A stretch of 64,000 bases of DNA from Agromyces sp. S2-1-8 (GTDB taxonomy: Bacteria; Actinomycetota; Actinomycetes; Actinomycetales; Microbacteriaceae), in NCBI RefSeq assembly GCF_021129215.1, contig NZ_JAJOLP010000001.1, positions 1,116,001 to 1,180,000 on the forward strand, written 5' to 3'. This document shows, piece by piece, positions 42,405 through 49,999 of this stretch; position 1 is the first letter of the stretch; each line of letters begins with the position of its first letter. The position numbers were made by a program, and so were the translations under genes. The notes beneath the pieces were generated by a model. That model did no database searches and was not told the origin of the DNA. It was given only the letters and a program-made list of their open reading frames with translations.

Positions 42405-43040
42405 TCAGCGGTCGAGTGCCGCGAGCACGTCGGCACGCACCTGCGCGAGCCGCGCCTTCAGCAGGGTGACCGCCTCATGGGGCACGTGGTCGGCCTGCGT
42501 GCGGGTGCGAAGGTCGGTGCGCACCTGACGACGGAACTCGTTGAGCACGAGCTCGGCCTCCTGCAGCGCGCGCCGCGACTCCACCTGGGCGTCGACCGTC
42601 GCCGACCGGGCACTCTCGGCGGTCGCCTTCGCCGCGTCCTTCGCCGAGCGCTTCGCGTCGCGGGCGGCGCTCGCGAGCTCGGCGCGCAGCGAGCGCATCG
42701 CGTCGTTGACCTCGGCGCGCACGCCGTCGGCGAGGCGACGGATCGAGTCGGTCACCTCGTCCTCGATCGCGTCGAGTTCGGGGCGGCGGGCCTCGAGCTC
42801 GGTGCGCCCGGCGTCGGTGATCTCGTAGACCGACTTGCGGCCGTCGCTCGTCTTCGTGACGAGCCCCTCCTCCTCGAGCTTCGACAGGCGCGGGTAGATC
42901 GTGCCGGCGCTCGGCGAGTAGGTGCCGCCGAATCGGTCGGAGAGGGCCTGGATCAGCTCGTAGCCGTGCCGCGGCTGCTCGTCGAGGAGCGCCAGCAGGT
43001 AGAGCCGCAGGCTGCCATGGGCGAACACGGGCGGGGTCAC
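42405..43040 (-). CDS. PadR-family regulator with long C-terminal coiled coil
   Basis: 211 residues, GTG start overlapping the DUF4097 stop (GTGA). Winged helix: LRLYLLALLDEQPRHGYELIQAL, YSPSAGTIYPRLSKLEEEG and KSVYEITDAGRTELEAR. A long Ala/Lys/Arg-rich helix (residues 100-200) replaces the usual short dimerisation part. It is coupled to the DUF4097 gene and two palindromes lie upstream of that unit, so it likely autoregulates the pair. Confidence 0.85.
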   Translation of the reverse strand: MTPPVFAHGSLRLYLLALLDEQPRHGYELIQALSDRFGGTYSPSAGTIYPRLSKLEEEGLVTKTSDGRKSVYEITDAGRTELEARRPELDAIEDEVTDSIRRLADGVRAEVNDAMRSLRAELASAARDAKRSAKDAAKATAESARSATVDAQVESRRALQEAELVLNEFRRQVRTDLRTRTQADHVPHEAVTLLKARLAQVRADVLAALDR

Positions 43041-43960
43041 GCGGCGCCCCCGACCTCGGTGCGGGACGACTCGTCGTCGGCGCCCGCACCGGAACCGGAG
43101 CCGGAGCCGGAGCCGGTCGCTGCGTCGCCGGCCGCGCCGGAGGCATCCCCGGGGACGGGCTCGCGTCGCATGACCGAGATCGACCCCGAGACGCTGTTCG
43201 CGCCGAAGTCGAGCCAGCGCCCGGCGAGCTCGCCGGTCACCCGCTCGAAGCCCTTGCCGAGCACGCCCTTCATCGTCACGTCGTCGATGAGCACGGTGCC
43301 GCCGACGGTGTTGACGCGATACCGGGCCCCGGCCCCGGCGTCGAAGCGCACGGTGAGGTCGCCCGAGACGGTGTTCGTGTCGATGCGGCTCGGGGTGCCG
43401 TGCGCGTCGACGATCATGTTGCCCGCGACGGTGTCGGCATTGAAGACCGTGATCGCGCCGGTGGCGATGATGTCGCCCGACACGGAGTGCGCCGTGACCC
43501 GGCCGGTGTGGTTGCCGACCGAGAGCTCGCCCGACACGGTCGAGAGCTCGAGGTCGCCGTCGTGGTCGTCGACCACGAGCTCGCCCGAGACGGTGCTGAG
43601 CTTGGCGTCGCCGTCGAAGCCGGAGACGAGCGCGTCGCCCGACACGACGCCGAGCTTCACCAGCGCCGTGCGCGGCGCGAGGATCGACACGTCGGCCTTG
43701 GCGTTGTTCGCCCAGCCCTTGAAGGCATCGATGAAGTTGTCCCAGCGCAGCTGCGGGTGGTCGATCTCGAGGGCGTCGCCGTCGATCGTCACGAGCAGGT
43801 CCTTGCCGGTCACGCTCGAGACCTCGATGCGGGCGCCTGGCTCGTCGTGGGCGATGAGGTCGACCTTGCCGCCGATGAGGCTGACCTTGAGCTTGCGGAC
43901 GAGTTCGAGGTCGATGACCCGCGATTCGCCCGGGGTGATGACCCACTTCTCGATCGTCAT
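43037..43960 (-). CDS. DUF4097-family beta-repeat protein
   Basis: 307 residues from ATG 43960 preceded by AAGGAGCAC. Repeating strands such as AKLSTVSGELVVDD, LELSTVSGELSVGN, VTAHSVSGDIIATG and IDTNTVSGDLTVRF indicate a right-handed beta-helix. The family (DUF4097/LiaF-like adhesin fold) is frequently next to PadR regulators and envelope-stress genes. No signal peptide; it may be cytoplasmic. The C-terminus is a Gly/Ser-rich tail. Confidence 0.82.
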   Translation of the reverse strand: MTIEKWVITPGESRVIDLELVRKLKVSLIGGKVDLIAHDEPGARIEVSSVTGKDLLVTIDGDALEIDHPQLRWDNFIDAFKGWANNAKADVSILAPRTALVKLGVVSGDALVSGFDGDAKLSTVSGELVVDDHDGDLELSTVSGELSVGNHTGRVTAHSVSGDIIATGAITVFNADTVAGNMIVDAHGTPSRIDTNTVSGDLTVRFDAGAGARYRVNTVGGTVLIDDVTMKGVLGKGFERVTGELAGRWLDFGANSVSGSISVMRREPVPGDASGAAGDAATGSGSGSGSGAGADDESSRTEVGGAA

Positions 43961-44021
43961 GTCGTGCTCCTTCTGTGCGGGCGGAGTGCCGCGAGGCATC
44001 CGGCCCTGAAATCCGGGGTTT

Positions 44022-44062
44022 CGCGATATATCGCGTCTTGATGTGCAACACGATATATCGCG
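44022..44062. promoter_or_regulatory. Two PadR-type palindromes upstream of the DUF4097-PadR unit
   Basis: CGCGATATATCGCG (44022-44035) is a perfect palindrome; CACGATATATCGCG (44049-44062) is the same with one mismatch. Centres are 27 bp apart. They lie between the DUF4097 start (43960) and the divergent MerR gene. Confidence 0.75.
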
Positions 44063-44088
44063 TTCCTGAGAATCTCAACCTGTTTCGT

Positions 44089-44119
44089 TTGACCTTGACG
44101 TTACGTCAAGTTCTACGGT
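44089..44119 (+). promoter_or_regulatory. MerR-type promoter with 19-bp spacer
   Basis: TTGACC (44089-44094) and TACGGT (44114-44119) are separated by 19 bp. The spacer holds a perfect 17-bp palindrome CTTGACGT-T-ACGTCAAG (44094-44110), the classic twisted promoter bound by MerR regulators. Confidence 0.75.
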
Positions 44120-44179
44120 GGAACCCGTACCGGCAACGGTGCAGCACGACACGAACCGAACGCGAGAGGAGGCGGCGCC

Positions 44180-44938
44180 GTGGACTGGTCGATCCAGGAG
44201 ATCGCGAAGCTCGCCGGCACGACGAGCCGCACCCTGCGGCACTACGACGACATCGGCCTGCTCGAACCGAGCCGCGTGGCCGGCAACGGCTACCGCCATT
44301 ACGACGAGCGCGCACTCGTGCGCCTGCAGCGCATCCTGCTGCTGCGCGAGCTCGGGCTCGGACTGCCGGCCATCGGCGAGGTGCTCGAGGGCGACGCCGA
44401 CGAGGCGCATGCGCTCGGCGCGCACCTCGACTGGCTCCGGCAGGAGCAGGGCCGGCTGGCGCGTCAGATCGCGTCGGTCGAGAAGACCATCGAGGCATTG
44501 GAAGGAGGTGAACGACTCATGGCAGACGAGATGTTCGACGGCTTCGACCACACCCGGTACAAGGAGGAGGTCGAAGAGCGCTGGGGCAAGGAGGCGTACG
44601 CGAGCGGTGACCGCTGGTGGCGCGGCCTCGGCGAGGCCGGCCGGCGCGAGTGGAAGGCTCGCGCCGAGGCGCTCGGTCGCGACTGGATCGCGGCGGCGGA
44701 GTCGGGCGTGCAGCCCGGCGGCCCCGAGGGGCAGGCGCTCGCGAAGCGCCACGTCGAGTGGCTGACCGGCATTCCCGGCACGCCCGCGGCGGCGCCCGGC
44801 GGCGACGTCAAGGCGTACGTGATCGGCCTCGGCGAGATGTACGTGGCCGACCCGCGCTTCGGCGTGAACTACGGCGGTCCGCACGGCGCCGAGTTCGTGC
44901 GCGATGCGTTGCGGGCGTACGCCGACCGCGAGCTCTAG
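44180..44938 (+). CDS. MerR-family regulator with TipA-S-like effector domain
   Basis: 252 residues, GTG start with GAGAGGAGG upstream. Residues 3-70 are a MerR winged helix (WSIQEIAKLAGTTSRTLRHYDDIGL is split: helix-turn-helix then GYRHYDERALVRLQRILLLRELG). Residues 112-252 match the TipAS antibiotic-recognition fold (ERWGKEAYASGDRWWRGLGE, then RFGVNYGGPHGAEFVRDALRAYA). TipAL in Streptomyces traps thiopeptides and activates its own promoter. An internal ATG at 44520 with GGAGG (AAGGAGGTGAACG) could yield a TipAS-only product. Confidence 0.88.
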   Translation: MDWSIQEIAKLAGTTSRTLRHYDDIGLLEPSRVAGNGYRHYDERALVRLQRILLLRELGLGLPAIGEVLEGDADEAHALGAHLDWLRQEQGRLARQIASVEKTIEALEGGERLMADEMFDGFDHTRYKEEVEERWGKEAYASGDRWWRGLGEAGRREWKARAEALGRDWIAAAESGVQPGGPEGQALAKRHVEWLTGIPGTPAAAPGGDVKAYVIGLGEMYVADPRFGVNYGGPHGAEFVRDALRAYADREL

Positions 44939-44947
44939 GGGCTGGGC

Positions 44948-45015
44948 GGTCGAGGAGGCGCGCGGCGCCGCATCGACACCACCCGCGTCGTCTCGATGCG
45001 CTTCGCCCCTCGACC
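44948..45015. repeat. Family A palindromic repeat, two units
   Basis: GGTCGAGGAGGCGCGCGGCG ... CATCGACACC (44948-44980) and GTCTCGATGCGCTTCGCCCC then TCGACC (44990-45015) are face-to-face copies of the family A unit, after the MerR stop. Confidence 0.7.
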
Positions 45016-45025
45016 GACGATGGTC

Positions 45026-45065
45026 GCTGCGGCCTCCGAGGTGTCCCGGCCTCGGAGGCCGCAGC
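45026..45065. terminator. Strong 16-bp hairpin between convergent genes
   Basis: GCTGCGGCCTCCGAGG (45026-45041) pairs perfectly with CCTCGGAGGCCGCAGC (45050-45065) across an 8-nt loop. It can terminate both the MerR gene and yczE. Confidence 0.8.
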
Positions 45066-45068
45066 CGT

Positions 45069-45725
45069 CTAGTCCGCCGCGGCGGCCACGGGGGTCGCGG
45101 CGGTCCCGGTGCCGACGGCATCGGTTCGGGGCGTCCGCGCCTTCTCGGGCACCCGGAAGAGCGGCAGCGTGACGCCGCAGAGCGGCCCGATGAGCAGCGC
45201 GAACGCCACGGTTCCGAAGCCGACGTCGCCGCCGAGCAGCCAGCCGACGAGCAGCACGGTCACCTCGACGAGGGTGCGGCCGACCCAGATCGGCCAGCCC
45301 GTGCGGGCGTGGATGCCGGTCATGAGGCCGTCGCGCGGTCCCGGGCCGAAGCGGCTGCCGATGTAGAGGCCGCTCGCGACGGCGAGCAGCAGCAGGCCGC
45401 CCGCGAAGAGCAGGATGCGCTGCCACAGCTCGGGCGGCGTCTGGATGAACCACAGGCCGAGCTCGATGCTCGGGCCGATGAGCAGGATGTTGAGCACCGT
45501 CCCGGCGCCGGGGCGCTGGCGCAGCGGGATCCAGAGCAGCAGCACGAGCGCGCCGATGATGTTCGTGAGCCAGCCGATGCCGATGCCCGTGAGGTGCGAG
45601 AGCCCCTGGGCGAACACCGTCCACGGGTCGACCCCGAGCGCCGCGCGGATCATCATCGCGTCGGCGATGCCGTAGAGCACGAGTCCGATGAGCAGTTGGG
45701 GAATCCGGCGGGCCATAACATCCAT
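45069..45725 (-). CDS. YczE-family membrane protein
   Basis: 218 residues (ATG 45725; ATG 45716 is also possible). Five or six membrane helices. LIGLVLYGIADAMMIRAALG, GVDPWTVFAQGLS and GLYIGSRFGPGPRDGLMTG are the YczE/YyaS/YitT signatures. The family is uncharacterised in detail. It is divergently transcribed from a MocR regulator of the YczR type, the arrangement known for this family. Confidence 0.85.
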   Translation of the reverse strand: MDVMARRIPQLLIGLVLYGIADAMMIRAALGVDPWTVFAQGLSHLTGIGIGWLTNIIGALVLLLWIPLRQRPGAGTVLNILLIGPSIELGLWFIQTPPELWQRILLFAGGLLLLAVASGLYIGSRFGPGPRDGLMTGIHARTGWPIWVGRTLVEVTVLLVGWLLGGDVGFGTVAFALLIGPLCGVTLPLFRVPEKARTPRTDAVGTGTAATPVAAAAD

Positions 45726-45764
45726 CCAATTCGATGATTGGCCTTGACATCTATAGCCAATTCG
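45726..45764. promoter_or_regulatory. YczR-type operator region
   Basis: CCAATTCG repeats directly at 45726-45733 and 45757-45764, 31 bp (three turns) apart, with an inverted ATTGG at 45737-45741 and TTGACA at 45744. The 53-bp gap controls both yczE and its MocR regulator. Confidence 0.65.
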
Positions 45765-45778
45765 TCTGAAGTGGCATT

Positions 45779-47242
45779 ATGTCGGATGCCTCGCTGAGTG
45801 CCCGTGCCCTGCAGAACCTCCTCGGAGACTGGCGGGGCGGCCTTCCCGGCGCCGCGTACCTCGCGCTCGCCGACCGGGTTCGGCTGCTCGTGCTCGACGG
45901 GAGGGTCAGCGTCGACACCCGGCTGCCGGCCGAGCGAGAGCTCGCCGAACGGCTCGGCGTCAGCCGCACGACCGTCACCGCCGCCTACCGGCACCTGCGC
46001 GAGCAGGGCTACCTGCGGAGCCTGCGCGGGTCGGGGAGCGTCGCCCGCATCCCTGGAGCGCCCGTGGTGCTGCCGGTCCCACCGGCCGCCACGCACCTCG
46101 ACCTGTCGAAGGCGGCACCGCCCGCACTGCCGTGGCTCGCCGAGGTGGCCCGCGACGCGGCCGACGAACTGCCTGCGCATCTCGGCGACTCGGGGTTCGA
46201 CCCGATCGGCATGCCCGCCCTCCGCCAGGCGATCGCCGACCGCTACGGCGTGCGCGGACTGCCGACCCGGTCGGAGCAGATCATGGTGACGATCGGGGCG
46301 CAGCACGCCATCGGGCTGCTCGCGCGGGTGCTCGTCGGCCGGGGCGATCGCGCCGTCATCGAGGCGCCGACCTACCCGCACGCGTACGAGGCGCTGCAGC
46401 TCGCGGGCGCACGGCTCGTGCCCGTGCCGGTCGCGCCCCACGACCCGCGGTTCGACAGCGGCGTCCCGCCGCACGGCGACGAGGTCGAGGCGCTCGAGCG
46501 CGCGCTCGCCCGTACCAACCCGTCGACGGCGTACCTCATGCCCGACTTCCAGAACCCCACCGGCCGCAGCCTCGACGCCGAGGCGCGACGCCGGCTGCTC
46601 GACGTCGCCGCACGCCAGGGCACGGTCGTCATCGCCGACGAGACCACCGCCGAGCTCGACATCGACCGCGACCGCGCGCCGCTGCCGCTCGCGGCCTACG
46701 GGCCGCCCGGCACCGCGGTGCTCATCGGCTCCCTCGGCAAGACGGTGTGGGGCGGGGTGCGCATCGGCTGGATCCGTGCGGAGCCCCCGCTCATCCGCCG
46801 ACTGCTCGCGGCCCGACTGCCGGGCGACCTCGGCACGCCGATCCTCGAGCAGCTCATCGCGACCCGGCTCATCGGGCGGATGGACGAGATCCTCGAGCTG
46901 CGCCGGTCCGAGCTCCGTGCGGGTCGCGATCGGGTCGAGACGCTCATCGCCGAGCTGTTCCCCGACTGGCGCGTGCCGCACGTCGACGGGGGCATCGCCG
47001 TCTGGATCGGCCTCGGTGCACCGATCAGCTCGCAGCTCGCGCTCGCGGCCCGGGCGCAGGGGCTGCTCATCGCCGCGGGTCCGCGATTCGGCATCGACGG
47101 GGCGTTCGAACGGTTCCTGCGTCTGCCGATCTGCCAGCCGGTGGCCGAGACCGAGGCCGCCGTGCACGCACTGCGCCGTGCCTGGGAGTCGATGCCCGGA
47201 GTCGCCGCGGCCGACGCCGGGCTGCTGCCCGCCGTCGTCTAG
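45779..47242 (+). CDS. YczR-type MocR regulator
   Basis: 487 residues. GntR-type winged helix at residues 30-100 (YLALADRVRLLVLDGRVSVDTRL split at the turn, then ELAERLGVSRTTVTAAYRHL). Aminotransferase-like domain from 120 with PTYPHAYEALQLAGARLVPV, MPDFQNPTGR and GSLGKTVWGGVRIGW, the lysine being the PLP site. Belongs with YczE by synteny. Ligand is unknown. ATG overlaps a CATTAT stretch, so a slightly later start cannot be excluded. Confidence 0.88.
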   Translation: MSDASLSARALQNLLGDWRGGLPGAAYLALADRVRLLVLDGRVSVDTRLPAERELAERLGVSRTTVTAAYRHLREQGYLRSLRGSGSVARIPGAPVVLPVPPAATHLDLSKAAPPALPWLAEVARDAADELPAHLGDSGFDPIGMPALRQAIADRYGVRGLPTRSEQIMVTIGAQHAIGLLARVLVGRGDRAVIEAPTYPHAYEALQLAGARLVPVPVAPHDPRFDSGVPPHGDEVEALERALARTNPSTAYLMPDFQNPTGRSLDAEARRRLLDVAARQGTVVIADETTAELDIDRDRAPLPLAAYGPPGTAVLIGSLGKTVWGGVRIGWIRAEPPLIRRLLAARLPGDLGTPILEQLIATRLIGRMDEILELRRSELRAGRDRVETLIAELFPDWRVPHVDGGIAVWIGLGAPISSQLALAARAQGLLIAAGPRFGIDGAFERFLRLPICQPVAETEAAVHALRRAWESMPGVAAADAGLLPAVV

Positions 47243-47363
47243 CTCGGGGCGCGCACCGGCCGTTCACGTACCGGTCACGATCGCGTCACCGGCGCGGAAC
47301 CCCGGCGACAGCCGTCGGCGGGACTCTGGGCCCGACTCGCCCGTCGACCCCAGGAGCCCCCTC

Positions 47364-49733
47364 ATGCCCGCACGCCCGCTGTCCCTCACCGCATTCGCGG
47401 TGGCATCCGTCGTCGCCGGGTGCGCGCTCGCCGCCCCAGCCGTCGCCGCGCCCCGCTCGAACGACACCGCGACCGCCGCGATCGCCGCCGACCGCGAGGA
47501 GACCGCGGGCCCCGGCTTCTCGCGGACCGCGACCTACCCCGTCTTCCAGAACGCGGCCGCGGGCGTCGATCCGGCCGAGGCCGCCGTCGCCGAGATCTCG
47601 GCCGTCTCGGACGACGGCCGCACGGTCGTCTACACCGACGCCCTCGGCAAGCGCATCGGCTTCGTCGACCTCGGCGACCCCGAGCACCCGGTCGGCACCG
47701 GCACCGTCGAGCTCGCCGAGCTCGGCCACGCCGACGACCAGCCCACCTCGGTCGCGATCGTCGGCGACCGCGTGCTCGTCGTGATCGACGAGACGGGCGG
47801 CGACTTCCCGAACCCGCGCGGCCGTCTCGACGTGCTCGACCTCACGACCCGCGAGCGGCTCGCCTCGATCGACCTCGGCGGCCAGCCCGACTCCATCGCC
47901 GTCTCTCCCGACCGCAGGACCGCCGCGATCGCGATCGAGAACCAGCGCGACGAGGAGCTCGAGGTCGACGGCGTCGAGGGCGGCCTGCCGCAGGCGCCCG
48001 GCGGCTTCGTGCAGACCGTGAAGCTCACCCCGGCGAAACCGTCGAGCTGGAAGGCCCGGCCGGTCGCGTTCGACGACCGCTGGGCGAAGGCGGCCTTCGC
48101 CGCGGCCGGCGTGTACGCCGCGGGCGACCCCGAGCCCGAGTACGTCGCGTTCTCGCCGTCGGGACAGCTCGCCGTCACCCTCCAGGAGAACAACGCCGTC
48201 GCGCTCGTCGACGTGCAGAGCCGCCGGGTCACGGGCGCCTTCTCGGCCGGCACCGTGACCGGATCGGGCTTCGACGTCAAGAAGGACAAGAAGGTCGACG
48301 CGACCGGGTCGATCACCGACGTGCCGCGCGAGCCCGATGCGATCGCCTGGGTCGACGACCGGCACGTCGCGACCGCCAACGAGGGCGACCTGCGCGGCGG
48401 CACCCGCGGCTGGTCGGTGTTCGACGTGCGCACGGGCGACGTGGTCTGGGACGCGGGCGACTCGTTCGAGCAGCTCGCGATCTCGCGCGGGCTCTACAAC
48501 GACGACCGGGCCGGCAAGAAGGGCCCGGAGCCCGAGGGCCTCGCGGTCGCGACGATCCGAGGCATCCGCTACGGGTTCGTCGCGAGCGAGCGCTCGAACT
48601 TCGTCGCCGTCTACGACCTCACCGAGCCCGCATCGCCGCGCTTCGTGCAGACGTTCTTCTCGACGAACGGCCCAGAGGGCATCCTTCCGGTGCCCTCGCG
48701 CGACCTCCTCGTCGTCTCGAGCGAGACCGACGCCGCCTCGGTCTCGGTGCGTGCGAGCGTCAACGTGTACCGGTTCGGCGACGAGGCGGCGCGGCCGTCC
48801 GTCGTGAGCGGCGACGACGCGAAGGGCCGGGCGATCGGCTGGCTCGCGCTGGGCGCGCTGTCGGCCAAGCCCGGTGAAGCGTCGGCGATCTACGCCGCGA
48901 GCGACAACGCGCTCAGCCCGTCGACGATCTTCACGGTGGATGTCGCGGCCGAGCCCGCACGCGTCACCGACCGGCTCGTCGTCACGAAGGGCGGCGCCCC
49001 GCAGGCGCTCGACGTCGAGGGCGTGTACGCCCGCCCCCAGGGCGGGTTCTGGCTCGCGAACGAGGGCGCGACGGGAGCCGCGAACTCGCTCGTGCGCACC
49101 GACGGCGCAGGCGCCGTCGTCGAGACCGTCGCGCTGCCCGCCGATATCGCGGCGCACGTCGGCAAGTGGGGCTTCGAGGGCGTCACCGCCACGACCGATG
49201 CCGCGGGCGCCGAGGTCGTCTTCGTCGCCCTGCAACGTCCGTTGTGGGCCGACCCGGCGGCGGCGGCGGGCCCGATCGACGGCGAGGGCGTGACCCGCGT
49301 CGGGCGCTACGACACCGCATCGAAGACGTGGACCTGGTTCGGCTACCGGCTCGAGCAGACCTCGGTCGCCGGGGACTGGCTCGGCCTCTCGGAGATCGTG
49401 GCGGTCGACGCCGACACGCTCGCCGTCATCGAGCGCGACAAGCTCAACGGTCCGGCGGCGGCGGTCAAGCGCGTCTCCACCGTCGAGGTCGGCGGCGTCG
49501 CCGGGGTGGCCGGCGTCGGAGCGCCCGGCGAACTGCCGGTGCTCGAGAAGTCGCTCGCGGTCGACGTGCTGCCGGCGCTCCGGGCCGGCAACGGCTGGAC
49601 GCAGGAGAAGCTCGAGGGGCTCACGATCGGGGCCGACGGCGACGTCTACGCCGTGACCGACAACGACGGGCTCAAGGATGCCACGGGCGAGACGGTCTTC
49701 CTCCGCCTCGGCGCAGCCGGCGACCTGTTCTGA
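47364..49733 (+). CDS. Secreted esterase-like-activity-of-phytase family protein with beta-propeller N-terminus
   Basis: 789 residues. Signal peptide 1-33 (CALAAPAVAAP). The N-terminal 370 residues look like a seven-bladed propeller (DGRTVVYTDALGKRIGFVDL, PDSIAVSPDRRTAAIAIENQ). Residues 400-780 match the PF13449 phytase-like esterase family: PEPEGLAVATIRGIRYGFVA, GPEGILPVPSRDLLVVSSE, EGVTATTD and WLGLSEIVAVDADTLAVIERD then YAVTDNDGLKDATGET. Probable extracellular phosphoesterase or ligand-binding protein. A strong terminator follows. Confidence 0.82.
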   Translation: MPARPLSLTAFAVASVVAGCALAAPAVAAPRSNDTATAAIAADREETAGPGFSRTATYPVFQNAAAGVDPAEAAVAEISAVSDDGRTVVYTDALGKRIGFVDLGDPEHPVGTGTVELAELGHADDQPTSVAIVGDRVLVVIDETGGDFPNPRGRLDVLDLTTRERLASIDLGGQPDSIAVSPDRRTAAIAIENQRDEELEVDGVEGGLPQAPGGFVQTVKLTPAKPSSWKARPVAFDDRWAKAAFAAAGVYAAGDPEPEYVAFSPSGQLAVTLQENNAVALVDVQSRRVTGAFSAGTVTGSGFDVKKDKKVDATGSITDVPREPDAIAWVDDRHVATANEGDLRGGTRGWSVFDVRTGDVVWDAGDSFEQLAISRGLYNDDRAGKKGPEPEGLAVATIRGIRYGFVASERSNFVAVYDLTEPASPRFVQTFFSTNGPEGILPVPSRDLLVVSSETDAASVSVRASVNVYRFGDEAARPSVVSGDDAKGRAIGWLALGALSAKPGEASAIYAASDNALSPSTIFTVDVAAEPARVTDRLVVTKGGAPQALDVEGVYARPQGGFWLANEGATGAANSLVRTDGAGAVVETVALPADIAAHVGKWGFEGVTATTDAAGAEVVFVALQRPLWADPAAAAGPIDGEGVTRVGRYDTASKTWTWFGYRLEQTSVAGDWLGLSEIVAVDADTLAVIERDKLNGPAAAVKRVSTVEVGGVAGVAGVGAPGELPVLEKSLAVDVLPALRAGNGWTQEKLEGLTIGADGDVYAVTDNDGLKDATGETVFLRLGAAGDLF

Positions 49734-49751
49734 GCCCGTCTTCGGGCAGGT

Positions 49752-49787
49752 GACGGCGGCCCGGGCCTCGCGGCTCGGGCCGCCGTC
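49752..49787. terminator. Terminator of the phytase-like gene
   Basis: GACGGCGGCCCG (49752-49763) pairs perfectly with CGGGCCGCCGTC (49776-49787), 18 bp after the stop, followed by a T-rich stretch (GTTCGTGTTGCTT). Confidence 0.85.
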
Positions 49788-49965
49788 GTTCGTGTTGCTT
49801 CCCCCTGATTTCCCCTTCGCATCCATGAGGGTGCGGGGCGACGTGCGACTGCGAAACGCACGCCGCCCCGACCCGGCCACGCCATGGACGAGCGCGGCCG
49901 GCCGTGCCGCACGGGTCTGAGGCACGGAGTCGTTCGACCGGCACGACCCGCTGAGCCGGTCGGGG

Positions 49966-49991
49966 CCCGGCGCCGGCAGGGCGGCGCCGGG
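49966..49991. terminator. Hairpin downstream of the chaplin-like gene
   Basis: CCCGGCGCC (49966-49974) pairs with GGCGCCGGG (49983-49991) with an 8-nt loop, just beyond the minus-strand stop at 50000. Confidence 0.65.
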
Positions 49992-49999
49992 ATGACCCG

